From positions 62,001-126,000 of the forward strand of contig JAMZAV010000055.1 in NCBI GenBank assembly GCA_024449915.1: 64,000 nucleotides of DNA. Reading direction: 5' to 3'. Shown in pieces: positions 59,524 to 64,000 of the stretch; position 1 is the stretch's first letter, and every line of letters starts with the position of its first letter. A program made the translations under genes and the position numbers. The DNA comes from Sweltsa coloradensis. Its lineage: Eukaryota; Arthropoda; Insecta; Plecoptera; Chloroperlidae. The notes beneath the pieces were generated by a model, which worked only from the letters and a program-made list of their open reading frames with translations, was not told the DNA's origin and did no database searches.

Positions 59524-60282
59524 GAAGTCAAGGCCTACTTGATAATGTGTCTACTGAGTGCACGCACACATTATCCAACGGACCTCAAAGAGATTTTGTA
59601 AACAAACAGCAGACTGCAGCTGGACGTCAATTTCAGAAATCGGTTGCACATTATTTTTTTAATGCAATAAATATTACATAAATAGGCTACCATTTATATA
59701 ATCTTTGATTCTTATATTTGCAGGTAACATTATGATGTAAATAATTTTATATCTTTCAACTTCATATCTCAATTTTCATTTGCATACTAATTTGGATATT
59801 AGGGCCCGAGGCAAACTGTCCAGATACCGGTAGGCCTATGGCAATAAGGCCTATTAGCATTGATGTGTTTGGTAAGATAAAGATGAGCCCAAGCCTTGCA
59901 CTTGTCCATACTTGCACCATGTATAAACCAATACCTAATGACTTGAACTTGAATCTGAGCTAAGCCTAGGGCCTAGCCCTAAGAACGCGGGTAACCTCCA
60001 GACCTAAGTTCGACGTCGACTTCTACAAGAAAGGTTTATTGGGTAAGGTCTAGGCCTTGGTCTATGAAAAATCCCACACACTAGGGCCTAGCCTAGGCTT
60101 ATGCGCATTAAATCTTTTATCGTGGAGTTGGGAGTTGTTACTTCATTCTAAGCACAAGTTGGTAATAATCCACATGCCCTGCAATGATCTGTCAAAACAA
60201 AACAAAAACATAGCACATTCTGCTACGGATAATATTACAGAGCGTGTTCGGAGCGCTCCAGATTATTTTTAAAACACACGCT

Positions 60283-60298
60283 AAGATATAAAATGGCG
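60283..60298 (+). promoter_or_regulatory. Promoter-like word, plus-strand copy
   Basis: AAGATATAAAATGGCG, 74 bp upstream of the start codon of the putative secreted peptide gene. The same word is on the minus strand at 59508-59523, and similarity continues through CTTACAGCAGC and GGACCCT. It contains a TATA box and a YY1-like AAAATGGCG. Confidence 0.45.
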
Positions 60299-60371
60299 GT
60301 TTGTTTACATCAGGTGAGAAGACCCAGCTTACAGCAGCTTAGCATAAGTATCTAGGGACCCTAGATGGAGT

Positions 60372-60912
60372 ATGTTGTTGCTGTTGTATTTATCCTTTGT
60401 CCGATTAGTTAGTGGTTGTGGGGATCGTTTTAGTGGCTCCATGGAACTAGAGAACAAACAAGTCCAGCTTAGTTCTGATGTATACCTCACTACTGTAAGA
60501 CAAGGGGTATGTCAACATGAATATTATGTAAGCATATTTACATAACACACAACACATATATTTGAAATATTTTTAGCAAATATAGCAATATTAATAAAAA
60601 GTAGGCAAATAACGTAGCCACACATATAAACATACATTTAATCTTTAAAATGCTCTATGAAGCATGATGGCAAACATTTAGGTATAGATCTTTTGTTATG
60701 AAGTATGTTTTAAAAATTGTAAAAAAGAAGTGAAGCAAACAGTGTGACGTGGGGTTGTGTAGGAGATGGCTTGAGAATCACATAATATACTTTGTTTTTA
60801 TCCGAATCCAATTGTTCTGCTGCTTTCTGACTAGCCGGCAGTCACACTGAGCCACACTCGGGCTCTGCTTGAGAAAATGTCCAGAGGAGCCAAAATACAG
60901 AGATTGCTATGA
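60372..60912 (+). CDS. Putative secreted 70-aa peptide, two exons
   Basis: Exon 1 60372-60506 (45 codons, donor GGG|GTATGT; a nearer donor ACT|GTAAGA at 60495 is also in phase 0) and exon 2 60835-60912 (25 codons and TGA, acceptor CTGCTTTCTGACTAG after a clear pyrimidine tract). The start MLLLLYLSFVRLVSG is a good signal peptide with a likely cut before CGDRFSG. The mature part is short and charged, with one Cys. An AATAAA follows at 61013-61018. An out-of-frame ATG at 60365 precedes the start. I recognise no family. Both exons were below usual open-frame length cut-offs. It may be a real small gene or chance; expression data would decide. Confidence 0.35.
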
Positions 60913-61012
60913 TATTGATTCTTGGTACACAACTTGCCCAAATCTTTTCTACTAGCTTCTAAATAATGTTTGAGTTGTTGCTTAGTTGTTGATTAGTCAC
61001 ATACCGATTTAA

Positions 61013-61018
61013 AATAAA
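61013..61018 (+). terminator. Possible poly(A) signal of the 70-aa gene
   Basis: AATAAA 101 nt after the TGA at 60912 on the same strand. Confidence 0.35.
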
Positions 61019-61044
61019 CAATATTTACACACAGTGCATACAGT

Positions 61045-61320
61045 TATTATTTACTACAATTCAAAAATTAAAAAAGTCCGCCTCAACCGGGAATCGAACC
61101 ACGGATCTCCCGTATTCCAGACAGGCGTCTTAACCACTAGACCATCCAATTTTTAAATTTAATTTTAAATGTACCCATCCTGATGGTCTAGTGGTTAAGA
61201 CGCCTGTCTGGAATGCGGGAGATCCGTGGTTCGATTCCCGGTTGGGGCGGACTTTTTTAATTTCTGAATTGTAGTAAATAATAACAATTACACCTACGGG
61301 AGTGTTTCCCGACCAAACAA
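61045..61320. mobile_element. tRNA-headed foldback SINE, uninterrupted copy
   Basis: Two tRNA-like halves face each other (minus at about 61070-61145, plus at about 61185-61255) with nearly identical sequence. Each has A box TGGTCTAGTGGTTAAGA and B box GGTTCGATTCCCGG; the head start resembles tRNA-Glu. Outer edges read TTTACTACAATTC and its complement. The extension CACCTACGGGAGTGTTTCCC on the right is also found at 22700-22730, so it is part of the element. It serves as the empty site for the E/F insertion. Confidence 0.75.
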
Positions 61321-61518
61321 ATCGAGAAAAGTGCATACAGTGTTTAGTCTAAATATTTTCCTTTTTTACGATTAAAATTGAAGTAAAGTTCTTTCAGCTA
61401 TCCAATGATAATTACCTTCATCGTTATCAAAGTACATACATTAGCCAACCAATTAGCCTTCTATCCCAGATTCTTTGTTGTGTACTTTCTCATTTGCATT
61501 GCATAAATCAGTACTCAC

Positions 61519-62146
61519 ATTCTGGAGGCTATATTCAAGCCGTTAGTGGTCGCCTGGTGATTGCTGTCGCTTGCCCCGAAGCTGAGGTTGTTGATGCTGG
61601 GATGAAGGACCTGCAGACTGTGCGACGACGAGGGGGGGAACATCAACTGCTCGACACTGTTGGCGAACCCCGGCGCCTGCATGTAGCTGGGAGCCTGTGA
61701 GAAGGTGGGGGTCTGCACCACGTAGTTTGGCATCTGCGTGTAGCTCGGGGTCTGCGGCCCCTGCGAGTAGTGGTTCGACTGCAGCGACTGAAAGGGGGGC
61801 GGCGACGGCGAGGGGGGCGACACATCCACCACTGGACTCAACTCGGTCTCCTCCAGCACGCGACTCTGAGAGAGTTTCGTGAATATTACACTGTTACCGA
61901 GGTTCTGAGAACAACTACTTTTATACACTTCAGTTCTGTGCGAGTTGATGTTTTCTTCTGTTACGTCCATGCTCATGTTCGAGTTGTTGTTTTCACTCTG
62001 TCTTCGGCGTGACGGTAAAGGTTTAACAGCACTTTTGTCTATTGAACTTTTCCTATTTTCATTGTTTGTAAGGTTATCGTTGGCTAAATTAATTTTCCAT
62101 CTTGGCGGCTCGATGTAGCTGCCTCTTCGTTGTAAGAAAGTTGATG
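61519..62146 (-). CDS. CDKL-like kinase, C-terminal tail exon
   Basis: Acceptor TATTTTATTACAG. The first codon is split with the preceding exon (phase 1 agrees), giving ..EEANRSSTFLQRRGSYIEPP. It then encodes about 208 residues of low-complexity tail: Asn/Ser-rich, an acidic segment, then a Pro/Ser/Gln/Tyr-rich part (PPSPSPPPFQ; repeated QTPSY and QAPSY units). Donor AAT|GTGAGT at 61518. If not spliced there, translation ends two codons later (ATG TGA), so this may also be the terminal exon. CDKL kinases have long, poorly conserved tails like this. Confidence 0.8.
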
Positions 62147-62639
62147 CTGTAATAAAATAAATAACAAATAACTGAAAATGGTTTCTTAAACTCCATTGAC
62201 TGCACATTGAACTACACAGATTTCTAAAGATTCTAATAATTTAAACAAACACTAGACACAGTAGGTAGACATCTTGTTAATTGTGGAGTAGGTATAATTT
62301 TTTCAGCAGAAGCTTTTCACACCAAGTAGGGTTGAGTAACTACAGGGTTGAGTGTAGACAAATAATTATTCATAATTTAGTAGAGAGGAGGCCAAACGTT
62401 TTCATATAACAATACAACAAAACGATTCAAAATTTAATTTAATATAAGTTCATAGTAATAATAAGCACTCAGAATCCCAAAACAGTTATATTTTAAAACA
62501 AAACATTACTCATTACTTGCAAAATATTTAACATTAATGTTCTTCACACATTTTTCAGTTCTGCTACAACACTAGTATGTTCATAGACTCTGGTGTTCAA
62601 AATAATAAACACCCCCCTCCCCCCTATACTATGACTCAC

Positions 62640-62910
62640 ATCTATTCGCCTCCTCGACGCTGACCCTGTCTTTCGACCTCTTCGCCGCCGAGCCCACGAC
62701 ACTGGGGTGATCAATGTTCCTCAGCAAGGGGTTCGCGTTGAACTCTCTCTGCACCTTGATCCTCAAGTCTGGCAGAAACCGCTCCACGAAGTGGTCGTGC
62801 AGGAAGTAGGGATGCTGCATTAGCTCGCGACTAGTCGGACGCTGCATCGGGTCCAACTTGAGGCACAGCGTGACAAAGTCGAGGGCGAGGTACGGCCAGT
62901 TGGGAAACCG
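62640..62910 (-). CDS. CDKL-like kinase, end of the kinase domain
   Basis: Acceptor TTCTGTTTGCAG, 90 codons plus one base, donor AGAT|GTGAGT. It encodes the last kinase subdomain (CLKLDPMQRPTSRELMQHPYF, with the invariant Arg of subdomain XI) and the CDKL2/CDKL3-type extension HFVERFLPDLRIKVQREF. These Ser/Thr kinases are related to CDKs and MAP kinases; several act on cilia or microtubules. The catalytic residues would be on exons not visible here. It belongs with the 61.5-kb exon. Which CDKL paralogue is not certain; the extension is closest to CDKL2/3. Confidence 0.85.
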
Positions 62911-64000
62911 CTGCAAACAGAAGAAATTATTAGATTAGAAACTATTCAATAATCTATATTAAATTAATTCTCTATTCACTCCAGTACGACAAACATCTTT
63001 CGTACTATGCATAATTATTTTAAATAAATTAAAATTAAGTTTTGTAAAAGCCAAACCATTGGCATAACCATGATAATTAACCTGGAAATTCTAAACGAAT
63101 TAAGTACATAAAACAAACAAACCCTTCTCAAAGAAAAAGTGTTAAATGCAACGGTCTTCTAAGAAAAATAAATTGTCACAAATCTAGAAATAAAGTTGCA
63201 CTAAATTTAACTGATTATGTCCTACAACTGCAACCACAATGTAAATTAAACTAAGAAGTTATTAATCTATTTCTCAATGTCATTAATTGGGAAACATTCC
63301 CGTTGGTGTAATAAATTTTATGTACATCAATACAGAAATTAATAGATCTATTCAGATCTATAATGCTTAGGTATCGGTAGTTTAGGGACAAAATCGTGGC
63401 TATCGGTAGACCGAATTCTATACCTCGCTTGACAGGACTTTGTAATTCTGGATTGAATTACATAAAGTTATTACCTTGGTAAATCGTTGCGTAACAATGT
63501 AGGTCACTAAACGTTTTGTTACTAATATTTGTTACAGAGTCGTTCCGTCCAGTCCTCGACTGGACAGCGACTGGGCACCATGTCGAGCTCTAGCCCCTTG
63601 ACTGGCGTTGCGCACGATCACTGGGTCTGTGCGGAGTTCCCACGCCTCGTGATCTGAAGAGTTGTCGAGTCGACTCCCGGAACACGGCTCGCCGTCATCA
63701 CTAAACTCGCCCAGATGTCAACCTCCCTAGGTCACAAAACACATAATAGTAAATTAAATGTTTGGTGGCTTTGGTGGAGGTGCCGGGTTATAGCTTTTAC
63801 CGAATTCACGGGAACGAATGGGAATGAAAATAGTAAATGAACTCTTTGGTGTTAACTCCTACTTAACATGTACTCCAAAACAATCACCCTAAAGAATCTG
63901 AAATACCTCCGGGGTTGTGACCCCCGGACCCGCATTTCCTGTGGGGCTCCCCCCAGACTCCCCATATTACCCAGGAAAGAGTTTATATCCATAAATAATT
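62911..64000. other. CDKL-like gene intron and right edge
   Basis: Upstream kinase exons are expected here or beyond 64000 but none is visible with the conserved catalytic motifs. A GC-rich block at 63532-63717 is open on the minus strand (61 codons). The last 100 bp contain a GC-rich palindromic patch (GGGGTTGTGACCCCCGG) that looks transposon-like. Confidence 0.45.
63532..63717 (-). other. GC-rich open block of unknown nature
   Basis: 61 codons without a stop on the minus strand, about 60 percent GC against about 33 percent around it, ending at TAA 63532-63534. Composition (Arg, Ser, Asp-rich: EFSDDGEPCSGSRLDNSSD) is protein-like but matches no kinase region. An acceptor-like TTTAG lies within its start. 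It could be an exon, a nested transposon piece or chance. Confidence 0.3.

Noticed and set aside
61070..61255. Pair of tRNA genes
   Set aside because: A and B boxes are good, but the T stem and acceptor stem are mispaired, both halves sit in an inverted repeat and the structure recurs at 24.3 kb; a SINE is a better call.
61643..61882. Arg/Pro-rich and Ser/Ala-rich frames overlapping the kinase tail
   Set aside because: Other frames of the GC-rich CDKL-like tail exon, whose frame is fixed by splice phase with the kinase exon.
63690..63725. VDIWA motif as kinase subdomain IX exon
   Set aside because: The matching frame leaves the family pattern after five residues and has no good donor; probably coincidence.

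Overview
This window looks like AT-rich nuclear DNA from an animal, most likely an arthropod and probably an insect. The support is spliceosomal GT-AG introns, two recognisable metazoan gene families (an SH2D4A/B-type adaptor and a CDKL-type kinase), a Jockey-type retrotransposon ORF1 with a downstream promoter element of the kind known from Drosophila LINEs, tRNA-derived SINEs and rolling-circle (Helitron/Helentron-like) non-autonomous elements. Species cannot be named from the sequence. There are no bacterial operons, CRISPR arrays or rRNA genes.

Layout. 1-38.9 kb: no gene I can support. It holds an interspersed repeat landscape: a TTAA-flanked MITE (794-1555), two large near-perfect foldbacks (4171-4546; 35637-36100), a family of about 0.75-kb Helentron-like elements (4591-5343, 8914-9699, 17840-18623, 21251-22659, 22731-23507, 23513-24283, 31925-32692), a second TTAA MITE nested in one of them, a tRNA-headed foldback SINE split by a head-to-tail pair of the rolling-circle elements, and an inverted pair of a GC-rich repeat bracketing 17.6-25.2 kb. 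Roughly 17.8-22.5 kb reads like unpolished sequence, with homopolymer length changes relative to sister copies.

38.95-52.8 kb, plus strand: a complete 7-exon coding region of an SH2D4A/B-like protein (470 aa by my splice model). Its introns host an antisense ORF1-only LINE with intact target-site duplications (43828-46144), a hexamer microsatellite directly after a splice donor, and a rolling-circle element with two RFX X-box palindromes that ends 73 bp before exon 6.

53.2-54.2 kb: a full-length tRNA-derived SINE and a degraded rolling-circle element. 54.7-59.4 kb, minus strand: a chain of small phase-compatible exons that I interpret as a small gene (about 112-122 aa, unknown function, two possible 3' ends), or less likely as 3' exons of the kinase gene. 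60.3-61.0 kb, plus strand: a possible two-exon gene for a 70-aa secreted peptide, divergent from the previous one. The two starts share an inverted duplicated promoter-like segment. 61.5-62.9 kb, minus strand: two exons of a CDKL-type kinase (end of the kinase domain and a Ser/Pro/Gln-rich tail). Its upstream exons lie beyond or near the right edge. No functional link between the SH2D4-like and CDKL-like genes is implied by the sequence; they are convergent neighbours.
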